64,000 nt of DNA from Planctomycetia bacterium (lineage in GTDB: Bacteria; Planctomycetota; Planctomycetia; Pirellulales; Thermoguttaceae). Shown one piece after another: positions 55,726 through 64,000 of the stretch. The stretch is taken from contig JAUNSJ010000002.1 in the NCBI GenBank assembly GCA_030539295.1, positions 62,001 through 126,000 on the forward strand. Reading direction: 5' to 3'. Below the pieces are notes generated by a model. That model was not told the origin of the DNA and made no database searches. It saw only the letters and a program-made list of their open reading frames with translations. The translations under genes and the position numbers were made by a program. Positions within the stretch are counted from its first letter, which is position 1. The number at the start of each line of letters is the position of its first letter.

Positions 55726-56856
55726 TTATTGTTTGTTGTGCGCAGTAACAACCGGTTCGGTTTCGTTAAGTGCCCGTTCGACAAGAGCCAAACAGGCCCT
55801 CGTCTGCTCTTCTGTTCCGACGCTAATGCGTAGCCCGTCGCCCCAACCGGCATAATTCATGTAACGGACAAGGTAACCATGCCGTTTGAGGAATTCATAA
55901 ATGGCTTTGTGAGAAACGTTTTTGTCGCGATGGACGTTCCAGGTAAAATTCGCGCAGGAGTCGGGAACGAGGAACCCGAGTTCCCGCATGCGCTGGGTAA
56001 GAACGGCGCGATTGGCGAGTATTTTTTTAAGGTTCTCCTGCCGCCAGGCCTGGTCGCGCAGGGCAGCCGTCGCACCGGCTATGGAGACGGCGTCACAATT
56101 GTAAGAATCCTTGACTTTAGCCAACTCATAAACGAGGTCCGGGTGAGCAATCAAGTAGCCGAATCGCAAGCCGGCCAGTGAGTAGGCTTTGCTTAAGGTG
56201 CGAGTAACAATAATGTTAGGGTTGCTTTTGACGAGTTCGACGCAATGGGAAGGCGCGAAATCGGCGTAGGCTTCGTCGACGACCAAAGGGCAGGGTAGTG
56301 TCTTGGCGAACGCGGCAATCTGCTCTTGGGGAATCATGGTCCCGGAGGGTGAATTCGGATTGGGTAGAAAGACGAGGCGAAGAGGAGGAGCGGGCGTACG
56401 GAGCGGACTGTCCGGACTAGAGGCGTCCGCAGGAAGTCCGAAATAGGGGGGGAGCGTCCAGTCGTCCCGAAAGCGAATCTCTTCGCAAGCGGCGCCCTGG
56501 ATCTCGGCCAGAGATTTATATAAGATGTAGCTTGGACAGGCCATGCGTACAAGTTCGCCGGCCCCGACAAAGGTCCGGGTAAGTATCGTGAGGATATCGT
56601 CGCTCCCGTTCCCGCAGAGGAACCAGTCGGGGGTCAGGTCGAAGAGTTCGGCGGCCGCCTCTCGAAAGGGTTGGCCCATGGCATTCGGATAGCGCGACAG
56701 ACCCACTTCGCCTGCCTGTCGCATTGCCGCATAGACTTTCTCTGAAGCACGATAGGGATTTTCGTTCGTGTTAAGCTTAACCGCTTCGTTACCCTTCGGT
56801 TGCTCGCCGGGTACGTAGCCGCCCATTGCCTTGATTTCAGGTCTTACAAAATCCAT
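55726..56856 (-). CDS. hisC: histidinol-phosphate aminotransferase
   Basis: A 376-residue fold-type I PLP enzyme with GGAG before the ATG. It shows LNTNENPY, the glycine-rich LCGNGSDDILTILTR, NPNSPSG, DEAYADFAP and the PLP Lys in TLSKAYSLAGLRFGYL. It converts imidazole acetol phosphate and glutamate to histidinol phosphate. The start overlaps the context of the YkgJ-type gene (3-nt gap), and hisB follows after 30 nt. Activity towards aromatic amino acids cannot be excluded. Confidence 0.93.
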   Translation of the reverse strand: MDFVRPEIKAMGGYVPGEQPKGNEAVKLNTNENPYRASEKVYAAMRQAGEVGLSRYPNAMGQPFREAAAELFDLTPDWFLCGNGSDDILTILTRTFVGAGELVRMACPSYILYKSLAEIQGAACEEIRFRDDWTLPPYFGLPADASSPDSPLRTPAPPLRLVFLPNPNSPSGTMIPQEQIAAFAKTLPCPLVVDEAYADFAPSHCVELVKSNPNIIVTRTLSKAYSLAGLRFGYLIAHPDLVYELAKVKDSYNCDAVSIAGATAALRDQAWRQENLKKILANRAVLTQRMRELGFLVPDSCANFTWNVHRDKNVSHKAIYEFLKRHGYLVRYMNYAGWGDGLRISVGTEEQTRACLALVERALNETEPVVTAHNKQ

Positions 56857-56859
56857 GCC

Positions 56860-57318
56860 CTAACTCCTTTTCCCGGCTGGCGTTCTAAAACCAGCGCCCG
56901 GACGCGGACCCAGTTTGGCCAACGCGTATTCTTCCACCTGTTCCGGAACTTCGAAAAACTGGTCATGAACAAAATTATCTTCATACTCGCAGTTTTCCGT
57001 CGTGTAATCGCGGCATATCTGCGGCCGGGTTTCGTACTGCCCGCACATGTTATCATCTCTTAAATTCCGGCATTTCGTCATGACGAGAAGGTACCACGTG
57101 CCGTCGGAAACGAAAACCGTTGCCCGGTCGTGCAGAATAAACCACCGCACGAAATCATATTCCCGCCAAGTCTCCGGAGTATCAATTGGCAGAGCGAAAT
57201 ACCGGCAGCATTTGGCGGCACAAAACTCGCACAAATTCGCCTCTTTCGGCAGGTCTTTGCGTCGAGGCCGACCTGTCGGTACGGCCCTTGTCTGTTTGTC
57301 TGGGGTGCTTTGTGACAT
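56860..57318 (-). CDS. YkgJ-family cysteine-cluster protein
   Basis: A 152-residue protein with the YkgJ/UPF0153 Cys pattern: LCEFCAAKCCRYF, KCRNL, MCGQYETRPQICRDY and ENCEYED, eight or so Cys that may hold a zinc or iron-sulfur centre. The N-terminus is basic and the body is cytoplasmic. It is the first gene of the group with hisC and hisB, behind an extended -10 promoter at 57411. The ribosome site is poor. Functions of the family are not established. Confidence 0.85.
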   Translation of the reverse strand: MSQSTPDKQTRAVPTGRPRRKDLPKEANLCEFCAAKCCRYFALPIDTPETWREYDFVRWFILHDRATVFVSDGTWYLLVMTKCRNLRDDNMCGQYETRPQICRDYTTENCEYEDNFVHDQFFEVPEQVEEYALAKLGPRPGAGFRTPAGKRS

Positions 57319-57410
57319 TATTATTCATTGTGTTTCAGGTTCGCTTGCAGTCAAAACCAGGCCACGCAGTCTGGGAAAAACGCCAAGTCTCATGGTACAC
57401 GACAGCCCGC

Positions 57411-57419
57411 ATTATATCA
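57411..57419 (-). promoter_or_regulatory. extended -10 promoter for the YkgJ-hisC-hisB group
   Basis: Read on the minus strand: TGATATAAT, a perfect extended -10 element. The -35 region is weak (TTGTTA at a 19-nt spacing). Start near 57404, leader of about 86 nt. Confidence 0.6.
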
Positions 57420-57521
57420 TTTTCCCGGATTTGTTTAACAAGGCCGGACCAAAAAAAGGCTAAAAGGAGGCTTTTTTTTGCAAAAATTTTACCTTTTAGC
57501 CCTGTAAAGCCTTGTTTACGC

Positions 57522-57550
57522 TTGACTTCCCGGGGAAAAGGAAGTAAAAT
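57522..57550 (+). promoter_or_regulatory. sigma-70 promoter for polA
   Basis: TTGACT, exactly 17 nt, TAAAAT. Both boxes match consensus at five of six bases. Confidence 0.72.
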
Positions 57551-57688
57551 TACTTATTCTGTCGTTTGCCTGGTAAGTTTCTCGTTGAGACTTCGTTGCG
57601 AATGCGTCGCGTTAGCAGGCCCTTTGGCACAATCGCGACCGCGTCAGACGACTGATACCCCGAACCCCTCCCCCACGGCTGCACCCCC

Positions 57689-60682
57689 ATGACAACGCCC
57701 AACCTGACCGATAAAACCGTCTGTGTGCTTGATGCGCACGGAATCTTGTACCAGGTCTTCCACACCATGGGCGAAATGTCGTCGCCGCAAGGGGAAGCGA
57801 CCGGCGCGGTTTACGGCTTCGTTCGCGACCTGACGACGGTCTTTACAAAAGTACCTTTCGACTACATTTTTTGTGCCTTTGACCTGCCGGGCAAGACCTT
57901 TCGTCACGACCTCTATTCGCTCTACAAGGCGAACCGGGAGTCCATGCCACTTGACTTGCAGGCCCAGCTCGACTACGTGCGTCAGTTCCTGCCGGCGTTA
58001 GGGATCACCCCTTTGGGACTGGCCGGGTACGAAGCCGACGACCTGCTGGCAACCGTGGCCGCACAGACAACGCAAGCGGGCGGTAACTGTGTTCTCGTGA
58101 CGAGCGATAAAGACGCCCGTCAACTTCTGACAGAAAAGGTGAGCCTGTACCAACTGCGAAAAGAGCGTTACTACACAGACAAAGAACTGCTCGACGACTG
58201 GGGTATTACCCCGGAACAGGTTTTGGACTACCAGACCATGGTTGGCGATGCGACGGACAATATCCCCGGGATTCCGCTTGTGGGTCCGAAGACGGCGTCC
58301 GCTTTGCTGAAGCAATACGGTTCTCTCGACGGCGTCTACGCGCATCTGGCGGAATTAACGGGGAAAAAACGGGACAATATCGCCGCGTCGCGAGACCAGG
58401 CGGGCATTAGTCGGCAGCTTGTTACGCTCAAGCGTGATGTCCCGATTGATATTCCCTGGACGGAGGGCCTGTTTCGTGGAGTGGACCCTGTCCGTCTCCG
58501 TGAGTTGTGCGAGTATTTTGGTTTTCGGAGTCTCTTTGCCAAATTCGATGCCATTGCGAAGCAATTCGGAGAAATTCATTTGGAACCTGACCCCGCGCGT
58601 AAGTACGCCGGTACGACCAGACGGCAGTCTTCCGCGTCGGTCGAGAAGAGCGATTCCTACGGAGAACTGCCGCTGTTTGCCGCGCAAGGGGGAGAAATGT
58701 CCGAGTCGGAGTCACCATCGGGGCCGCCGCTGGCTGAATCGATACAACGTCTTTTGAACCGGGAATCCGACCGGCATCGCCTCCTGCTGGACCTGTCGCA
58801 GAGGTATCCCCGTGCCGTTGAGAGATGGCCCAATATGGCGTATCATTGTGTCGATTCCAATGAGGCGCTGGACCGATTTTGTGCCCTCCTGGCAAAGCAA
58901 AAGTTGGTCAGTATTGATCTGGAAACGACCGACAAGCGTCCCCGTTTCGCGAAAGTCGTGGGGTTGGCGTTCTGCTTTGAGAACGATCGGGCGTGGTATA
59001 TTCCGGTGCAGGGTCCGCTGGGAAGTCCCATGCCGGACCCGAGCTATACGTGGGCATGCCTGACACCCTTTTTGGAATCGCAGGATCTTCTTAAGATTGG
59101 TCAGAATATAAAATACGATACCATTGTTCTTCGCGCACGCGGGGTGTCCCTCAATGGTGTTGTTTTCGATACCATGGTGGCCGACTATTTATTGCGAGCG
59201 GGAGAGCAGAGTCACAATCTCGACTCCATGGCCGAAAATTATCTTCAGCACGAGACGATCCCGATCGAAAAACTTATTGGCACGGGTCGTCAGCAAAAGA
59301 ACATGCGGGACATTTCCGTGGAGCAGGTGAGCGAGTACGCGGGCGAAGATGCCGCTGTTCCCTGGCTGCTCTTTCCCTGGCTGCTGGCCGAGCTTAAGCG
59401 AGACCCAAACCTTCTGCGACTCTTTGCGGAACTGGAAATGCCGTTGATCGATGTGCTTGTGGAAATGGAATTCGAAGGAATCGCCATTGACTCGGCTTTC
59501 TTCAAAGAAGTGGTCACCCGCTTTACCGATCGGCTCGCGGCTTTGGACGAAAGTATCCGCAGTGAGGTCGCTCTGGTTGATGCAGACCCGAACTTCGCCG
59601 CAGGCTTCAACTTGCAGTCGCCTCAGCAGTTGCAACGCGTCCTGTTCGACGATCTGAAATTACCGGTCTTGAAAAAGACCAAGACCGGCAGGAGTACCGA
59701 CATCGAGGTACTCGAAGGCTTGGCCCGTATTCATAAGCTTCCGGAGAAGATTATCGAGCACCGGCAACTCTCCAAACTGCTGGGGACCTATGCCAGTCCG
59801 CTGCCTCTTATGGTAAATCCGGATACTCACCGCATTCACGCGTCGTTTAACCAGGTGGTGACCGCGACTGGTCGGCTTAGCTCAAGTGACCCCAATCTTC
59901 AAAACATTCCTGTTCGTTCGGAAGAGGGGAAACTGATACGGACCGGGTTCGTCCCCGACGCCGCGAACAATTTCACGCGGTTGCTCTCTTTCGACTACAG
60001 CCAGGTGGAACTGCGTGTGCTAACCCATTTTTCAGGTGATGCGAATCTGATAAAAGCGTTCGAGAACGATGAAGACATACACACCCACGTCGCGTCCAAT
60101 CTGTTCCACGTGCCGTCTGATGAAGTCACGGCGGAAATGCGTCGTAAGGCGAAAGCGGTCAACTTCGGACTGGTCTACGGTCAGTCGGCATTTGGCCTGG
60201 CTCGAACGATTGATATTTCGCGTGAAGAAGCGGCGGTCTATATAGACTCCTTCTTCCGAACCTACGAATCCATTAAAGTTTTTTTTGAGAAGGTACTTGC
60301 CGACTGTCATCGTTTGGGTTACGTTCAAACATTGTTCGGTCGCAAGCGTCGAATCGAAGGGGTTCGCGCGGTGCGTTCGAACCAGCAGCTTACCATGCCG
60401 GAACGAACGGCCATCAATACGGTCATCCAAGGCACGGCCGCCGACCTCATGAAACTTGCCATGGTACGCGTCTGGCAGCGACTCTACCATAAGGAAAAAG
60501 TCGCGCCAAGTCAGGCTCGCCTCTTGCTACAGATACACGATGAACTCGTGTTCGAGACCGTTGCCGACCTGGCTCCGGTTCTCTCGTCCTGGGTTGTTGA
60601 AGAAATGGAACTCGGTCAACCGCTCATTGTGCCGCTCAAGGTCGATTGCGAGTCCGGGGCCAATTGGGGAGCGTTTGCATGA
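57689..60682 (+). CDS. polA: DNA polymerase I
   Basis: The 997-residue protein carries three domains. The 5' nuclease (about 1-295) has AFDLPGKTFRHDLY, GYEADDLLATVA and the helix-hairpin VGDATDNIPGIPLVGPKTA. The proofreading exonuclease (about 395-585) keeps all motifs: Asp410 and Glu412 in SIDLETT, IGQNIKYDT and YAGEDAA. The polymerase (about 600-997) has motif A FDYSQVELR with Asp769, the O helix RRKAKAVNFGLVYGQ, and motif C QIHDELVFE with Asp951. It acts in Okazaki-fragment processing and repair. An extra linker of about 60 residues, rich in Ser, Glu and Pro, lies between the first two domains and explains the length. A terminator follows. Confidence 0.97.
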   Translation: MTTPNLTDKTVCVLDAHGILYQVFHTMGEMSSPQGEATGAVYGFVRDLTTVFTKVPFDYIFCAFDLPGKTFRHDLYSLYKANRESMPLDLQAQLDYVRQFLPALGITPLGLAGYEADDLLATVAAQTTQAGGNCVLVTSDKDARQLLTEKVSLYQLRKERYYTDKELLDDWGITPEQVLDYQTMVGDATDNIPGIPLVGPKTASALLKQYGSLDGVYAHLAELTGKKRDNIAASRDQAGISRQLVTLKRDVPIDIPWTEGLFRGVDPVRLRELCEYFGFRSLFAKFDAIAKQFGEIHLEPDPARKYAGTTRRQSSASVEKSDSYGELPLFAAQGGEMSESESPSGPPLAESIQRLLNRESDRHRLLLDLSQRYPRAVERWPNMAYHCVDSNEALDRFCALLAKQKLVSIDLETTDKRPRFAKVVGLAFCFENDRAWYIPVQGPLGSPMPDPSYTWACLTPFLESQDLLKIGQNIKYDTIVLRARGVSLNGVVFDTMVADYLLRAGEQSHNLDSMAENYLQHETIPIEKLIGTGRQQKNMRDISVEQVSEYAGEDAAVPWLLFPWLLAELKRDPNLLRLFAELEMPLIDVLVEMEFEGIAIDSAFFKEVVTRFTDRLAALDESIRSEVALVDADPNFAAGFNLQSPQQLQRVLFDDLKLPVLKKTKTGRSTDIEVLEGLARIHKLPEKIIEHRQLSKLLGTYASPLPLMVNPDTHRIHASFNQVVTATGRLSSSDPNLQNIPVRSEEGKLIRTGFVPDAANNFTRLLSFDYSQVELRVLTHFSGDANLIKAFENDEDIHTHVASNLFHVPSDEVTAEMRRKAKAVNFGLVYGQSAFGLARTIDISREEAAVYIDSFFRTYESIKVFFEKVLADCHRLGYVQTLFGRKRRIEGVRAVRSNQQLTMPERTAINTVIQGTAADLMKLAMVRVWQRLYHKEKVAPSQARLLLQIHDELVFETVADLAPVLSSWVVEEMELGQPLIVPLKVDCESGANWGAFA

Positions 60683-60720
60683 CCCGTTTTTCTTCGACTG
60701 CCTCATGTTCAACTGCTAAT

Positions 60721-60747
60721 GATGCGGAGTCGTGTCCGCATTCTTTT
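60721..60747 (+). terminator. intrinsic terminator after polA
   Basis: Stem ATGCGGA/TCCGCAT (7 pairs plus one G-U), 6-nt loop, followed by TCTTTT. Confidence 0.6.
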
Positions 60748-60920
60748 GGCAGCGTAAGATGGAATTCACGCCCTAGCTGTGTCCCGCGACCTGCCTAACC
60801 AACCCGGGCGTCTGAAAGACCGCCCAAACTCAATACCGATCGACCTGATTCCTCTGGTTCGCCTCGCGGTGCGACAGAGAGAAGACGGAGTGGTCGGTAC
60901 CATACCCCTAACCCACTGCC

Positions 60921-61541
60921 ATGCAACGATTTATTTTGCTGTTTGTTTCCGTGCTCCTGCTGTTCGGCTCCTCTTTCGTGGCCGGTCAGGAAGTGATTTT
61001 CGAGGATAAATTTGAAGGCAATCTCCGGCCCGGCTGGAATTGGCTTCGTGCCAATCCGGCCTGTCAGCGGTTTGGCAGTGACGGTTTGGAGATACGAGCG
61101 GAGCCGTTTGCCGAGAATGCGGCACGCAACGTATTGGCACGCCGGGTCGACTTCCTGGGTAAAGGGCCGGTACGAATTGAGACACGCCTATCCTGTATAA
61201 AGCGCCCAGTCCAACAGTATCAGCAAAGCGGACTGTGCTGGATGCAAAACGGACAGGTCGTCTTTAAGCTGGTCTATGAACTGGTCGACAATCAACTATT
61301 TATCTTTCCCGGTAAAGTCCCGATCGACTCGGACTCTGCCACGTTGCGGCTAACGCTTAATGGTGACGATCTGGTTGCCGAGTTTCAGGCGGGAAATGAG
61401 TCCGGGTACCGCCGTGTCTATGAAGGGAAACTGACCGGCAGTAACGACGACGAAATCAGTCTGCAGTGTTGGAATGGCCCGGAAAACGACGAGCACTGGG
61501 TCCGGTTTCGGTATTTCCGCGTCTACAAAGCGGAGGATTAA
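60921..61541 (+). CDS. secreted beta-sandwich protein, unknown function
   Basis: A 206-residue protein with a clear signal peptide (MQRFILLFVSVLLLFGSSFVAGQ). The mature part begins EVIFEDKFEGNLRPGWNWLRANP and has the strand pattern of concanavalin/LamG-like modules, similar to the domain found at the C-terminus of some GH43 enzymes and in DUF1349 proteins (LEIRAEPF, GPVRIETRL, QSGLCWMQNGQVVFKLVYE). No catalytic motif is visible, so it may bind carbohydrate. It stands alone: polA ends 238 nt before and phosphofructokinase starts 476 nt after. The family call is tentative, but secretion is well supported. Confidence 0.72.
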   Translation: MQRFILLFVSVLLLFGSSFVAGQEVIFEDKFEGNLRPGWNWLRANPACQRFGSDGLEIRAEPFAENAARNVLARRVDFLGKGPVRIETRLSCIKRPVQQYQQSGLCWMQNGQVVFKLVYELVDNQLFIFPGKVPIDSDSATLRLTLNGDDLVAEFQAGNESGYRRVYEGKLTGSNDDEISLQCWNGPENDEHWVRFRYFRVYKAED

Positions 61542-61677
61542 TACGGGATATGGGAGTGACTGCTTGCAGGTCACGACCCAAACAATAACGAAAAACAAGA
61601 ACCACCCACAATGTACCACCTTGCGCTTCGCTGTGCTGCCCTTACAGGCCGCCGGTTCTTGGCGATGATGGGTAAAT

Positions 61678-61803
61678 GGCAAATCCATCGCAGATTGGCG
61701 GTGCTGTGCTTCCGTTTTCGTTGTTGCTGGTTCCCGACCTGCGAGCAGTCGGGAACGCGTGAGCAGGCCCTCCCTATCATCGCAAGAAAGTTTGGCACGC
61801 ACC
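61678..61803. repeat. degenerate intergenic repeat, copy B
   Basis: Second copy of the repeat at 6191-6326; the block 61759-61803 matches at 40 of 45 bases. Unlike copy A it contains a perfect 9-bp hairpin at 61730-61756. Confidence 0.65.
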
Positions 61804-61926
61804 CGCGGCTAATTATTCGGGGTTCACCCCTCTTCCCTTTTCATGACAAACATGTAAAATTGACATAAGATATAAAGAATGGTTATTTTTGGCCGCTGCC
61901 CCGGCAAGAGGAGTTGGTTAGACCAT

Positions 61927-61955
61927 TTGAGTGAATGCAAGGTCAGTTTTATATT
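61927..61955 (+). promoter_or_regulatory. sigma-70 promoter for phosphofructokinase
   Basis: TTGAGT, 17 nt, TATATT; predicted start near 61962, giving a leader of about 56 nt. Confidence 0.58.
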
Positions 61956-62017
61956 GTCTTTGTATTTTATACAGTATGCCCAAGTAATGTAAATTAACAC
62001 AAAAAAGGAAGAATTTC

Positions 62018-63373
62018 ATGCAAACGCCCCTTTCGAGTCCCCAAAAGAAAGACACGTCGATTAAAAAGGTAGCCATATTGTTCTCCGGCGGACCGGCTCC
62101 GAGTGCGAACGCGGTCATTGCCAGTGCGGCCACCTGCTTCGCACGAGCGGGGATTGAGATTTACGGTATGAAAAATGGCTATAGTCACTTGGTAGACTTT
62201 CAGTCGGACAAGCCACTGGTGGAAGGCCAGGACTACGTTCGGCTTGACAAGATGAATTTAGAGGGGATGCGAACCGCACAGGGAATTTGCATAGGCACGG
62301 CACGAGCGAACCCCGGTAAGGCGCTCAAGACGCACACGGATCTGGCTGACGAGGTCAAGACGGCACCCATGATGACGGTCTATAATGCTTTGAATTCGCT
62401 TGGGATCGATGCCCTGATTTCTATCGGGGGCGACGATACCCTGACGACGGCGGCGAAGTTCAAGCTGTTTATGGACAAGATGCCGGAAGGACAAAAGCGT
62501 ATAAAAGTCGTGCATTTGCCGAAGACGATCGACAATGACTACGAAGGAATACCGTTTACATTTGGCTATTTCACGGCGGTCGAGCTGCTGTCGAAACAAC
62601 TTCGGAATCTTCTGGCGGATTCGGAGGCGGCCGGTGGCGGTTTTGTCTGTCAGCTTATGGGTCGCAAAGCGGCCTGGTTGGCGTACGGGGCTGCCGTGGC
62701 TGGCGAGGCCAGTCTGGTCATTGGTCTGGAGGACGTTCCGGAGGAATGGCAAACGACTGAAGAGACGCTTGACCCGGAAACAGGCGACGTTATGCTCGAC
62801 GACCATGGCAAGCCGCTTATGCGAATGGTCTTTGATATTAAGAAGATAGTTGACCATTGCGTGGACGTCGTTCTGGCGCGGGAAGCGGAAGGGAAAAACG
62901 CGTTCGTCGCTGTGATTTCGGAAGGTTTGGCCGAATATCTTCCGCTGTCGGAAATTAAAATGTGTGTCTCGGACGACGAATATCGTTCGCTCAAGCCGGA
63001 CACGTTTGGCCATTTCCCGGTCTCCCAGCTGAAGTACAGCAGTCGACTTGGCCGTCTGATTGCGGAAGAATACAAGCGTCGTACCGGTCGTAGTCGCAAA
63101 ATCGTCGGTCTTCAGTTCGGTTATGAAGTTCGCTGCAACGCGCCGACCGCGTTTGATGTTATTCTCGGAAGTCAAATCGGAGTCGGGTGTTATCGAGCGC
63201 TGTGCGAACTGAATTTGAACGGCGTTATGATCTCCGTTGCCGGTACAATGAATCTGACGTATCCGACGTTTGAAGAATTGATTGCCATGGAAAAGCTTCG
63301 CGCTTATGCCCGACCGATTGCCGTTGGCAGTGATATGCACCAGCTTGCCCGATATCTGGAAGCCTGGGTCTGA
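62018..63373 (+). CDS. pfp: phosphofructokinase, pyrophosphate-dependent type
   Basis: A 451-residue PFK with AAAAAAGGAAG before the ATG. It has FSGGPAPSANAVIAS at the N-terminus, ISIGGDDTLTTAAKF, PKTIDNDYEGIPFTFGYFTAVE and LMGRKAAWLAYGAA. The second Asp in GGDDT (Asp140) and the Lys in PKTIDND (Lys169) are the two residues that, in this family, go with use of pyrophosphate instead of ATP. The enzyme then phosphorylates fructose 6-phosphate reversibly, saving ATP in glycolysis. This suits a fermentative or energy-limited organism. Donor preference is inferred from those two residues. Confidence 0.9.
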   Translation: MQTPLSSPQKKDTSIKKVAILFSGGPAPSANAVIASAATCFARAGIEIYGMKNGYSHLVDFQSDKPLVEGQDYVRLDKMNLEGMRTAQGICIGTARANPGKALKTHTDLADEVKTAPMMTVYNALNSLGIDALISIGGDDTLTTAAKFKLFMDKMPEGQKRIKVVHLPKTIDNDYEGIPFTFGYFTAVELLSKQLRNLLADSEAAGGGFVCQLMGRKAAWLAYGAAVAGEASLVIGLEDVPEEWQTTEETLDPETGDVMLDDHGKPLMRMVFDIKKIVDHCVDVVLAREAEGKNAFVAVISEGLAEYLPLSEIKMCVSDDEYRSLKPDTFGHFPVSQLKYSSRLGRLIAEEYKRRTGRSRKIVGLQFGYEVRCNAPTAFDVILGSQIGVGCYRALCELNLNGVMISVAGTMNLTYPTFEELIAMEKLRAYARPIAVGSDMHQLARYLEAWV

Positions 63374-63394
63374 TTAGTTGTGATGTCTCTTGTG

Positions 63395-63420
63395 GCGGAA
63401 CCGGTCCTGTCCGGTTCCGT
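63395..63420. terminator. hairpin after pfp
   Basis: Perfect 9-bp stem CGGAACCGG/CCGGTTCCG with a 6-nt loop, 22 nt after the stop. No U tract follows. Confidence 0.38.
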
Positions 63421-63488
63421 CCCTGTTCTTGCTTTCCGTTTACCTGTTACCCCCGCCCTAAATTCATTTATCAGAGAGGTTACGTGAT

Positions 63489-64000
63489 ATGAACACCAAA
63501 CGTCCCGGCTTATTTTTTTGTTTTGTTTTCCTTGCCTTATTGTCTGCCGCGTCCGTCTTTGCGATTGACAATCTTCGCGTTCCGGCAACGCCGTTGGTCG
63601 TCCATGACCCGTATTTCAGTATCTGGTCATTTTCCGACTCTCTGACCGAAACGGAGACGCAGCATTGGACAGGCACCCCGCACCCGATGCATGCTATGGT
63701 GCGAGTCGGCGAGCAGACGTGGCGCTTGCTCGGAGCGGAACCGGCGGACGTACCGGCCTTGCCGCAAACGGCGAGTGAAATCACAGCGACTGGGAGTCGT
63801 TTCCTGTTCGAAAACGAACAATTTGAAGTCCGTTTGGCGTTCCTAACGCCGACGATTCCGACGGACCTGGAACTGCTCTCGCGTCCGGCGACGTACGTAA
63901 GAGCGGATGTGCGTCCGAAATCGGACTTTCAGGGAGCGGTGGCCTTTTATTTCGACGCCGGCGGTGAGCTTGCGGTCCATGCAAAAGATCAACAGGTAGA
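63489..64000 (+). CDS. exported DUF5127/DUF4965 glutaminase-like protein (3' end outside window)
   Basis: The frame starts at ATG 63489 with GAGAGG upstream and stays open to the window edge, so about 170 residues are visible. A signal peptide (MNTKRPGLFFCFVFLALLSAASVFA) is followed by the family's N-terminal signature: LRVPATPLVVHDPYFSIWSF, ETQHWTGTPHPMHAMVRVG, LPQTASEITATGSRFLF, TPTIPTDLELLSRPATYV and FYFDAGGELAVH. These match the beta domain that precedes the (alpha/alpha) domain in DUF4964/DUF5127/DUF4965 proteins, some annotated as fungal-type glutaminase A. Planctomycetes and Bacteroidetes export such proteins, probably to act on glycans or peptides. The catalytic half is not visible. 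Confidence 0.82.
   Translation, partial: MNTKRPGLFFCFVFLALLSAASVFAIDNLRVPATPLVVHDPYFSIWSFSDSLTETETQHWTGTPHPMHAMVRVGEQTWRLLGAEPADVPALPQTASEITATGSRFLFENEQFEVRLAFLTPTIPTDLELLSRPATYVRADVRPKSDFQGAVAFYFDAGGELAVHAKDQQV

Larger units (their letters stand above)
57319..57688. other. divergent promoter region between the his group and polA
   Basis: A 370-nt gap. It contains the leftward extended -10 promoter (57411-57419), T- and A-rich stretches around 57450-57490 and the rightward sigma-70 promoter (57522-57550). The polA leader is about 130 nt. No riboswitch or other RNA was recognised. Confidence 0.6.
61542..62017. other. intergenic region with repeat copy B and pfp promoter
   Basis: A 476-nt gap without a convincing gene. 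The middle holds repeat copy B with a perfect 9-bp hairpin (GTTCCCGAC and GTCGGGAAC at 61730-61756). Further right is AT-rich sequence and the promoter at 61927-61955. Confidence 0.6.

Noticed and set aside
61350-61802. Minus-strand frame over repeat copy B, similar to a frame over copy A.
   Set aside because: Substitutions between the copies change the residue each time, there is no common start, and the frame overlaps the secreted-protein gene.
62258-63340. 360-codon minus-strand frame opposite phosphofructokinase.
   Set aside because: Opposite a strongly conserved gene; its length reflects codon bias, with no start context.
1-64000. tRNA, rRNA, CRISPR array, insertion sequence, prophage or defence system.
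   Set aside because: No tRNA-like arms, rRNA signatures, regularly spaced repeats, transposase, integrase or phage motifs were seen while reading gaps and genes; the window looks like ordinary chromosome.

Overview
The window looks like chromosomal DNA of a planctomycete (Planctomycetota, probably Pirellulales or a relative). This rests on family content: a DUF1559 prepilin-like protein, an ECF-type sigma factor followed by a FecR/LamG protein, a DUF1080 domain, several exported Gfo/Idh/MocA oxidoreductases with twin-arginine signals, and a thioredoxin reductase with an insertion after the NYPGFP motif. Lactate dehydrogenase, a pyrophosphate-type phosphofructokinase and a sugar-catabolic gene set suggest a saccharolytic, possibly host-associated or oxygen-limited lifestyle; that last point is inference. 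No rRNA, tRNA, CRISPR array, transposase or phage gene was recognised.

Layout. 1-8377: the end of an RsbW-like anti-sigma kinase gene, ldhA, an exported alpha-L-rhamnosidase (GH78), an exported C45-type Ntn hydrolase, and an exported DUF1080/Gfo-Idh-MocA fusion. 8555-15284: a GrpB-family protein and a very large hybrid sensor kinase behind a good sigma-70 promoter and a 240-nt leader. 15540-18294: ArsR-type regulator, yifB/comM and purN. 18346-22612: a 2-hydroxyacid dehydrogenase, glucuronate isomerase (uxaC) and an internally duplicated SGNH hydrolase. 22655-27982: nadC, metG, trxB and an msrB-msrA fusion. 28090-31243 (minus): a Tat-exported oxidoreductase followed by a HEAT-repeat protein. 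31566-35905: xylR, xylA and a second Tat-exported oxidoreductase. 36635-42115: a tightly packed operon of sigma factor, FecR/LamG protein, DUF1559 pseudopilin, lipoprotein and exported FAD oxidoreductase.

42224-54710 is a long minus-strand block: PP2C phosphatase, pyrE, a large membrane transglutaminase, ftsY, nusB, ribH, rho, coaE, eda and a zinc-ribbon protein. 55108-57318 (minus) holds a YkgJ-type protein, hisC and hisB, divergent from polA (57689-60682). The right end carries a secreted beta-sandwich protein, PPi-type phosphofructokinase and the start of an exported DUF5127/glutaminase-like protein.

How the genes fit together. Rhamnosidase, xylose isomerase with its regulator, uronate isomerase, KDPG aldolase, SGNH esterase-like protein and exported oxidoreductases fit breakdown of plant or algal polysaccharide. 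The RsbW-like kinase and the PP2C phosphatase are the two enzyme types of a partner-switching sigma-factor pathway. Promoters are recognisable as TTGAC-like and TATAAT-like boxes 16-17 nt apart, so a normal housekeeping sigma factor is assumed. The most unusual items are the DUF1080/oxidoreductase fusion, the sigma/FecR/pseudopilin operon, a lumazine synthase with a long charged tail next to a Rho with a long disordered N-terminus, and a degenerate structured intergenic repeat found near both ends of the window.
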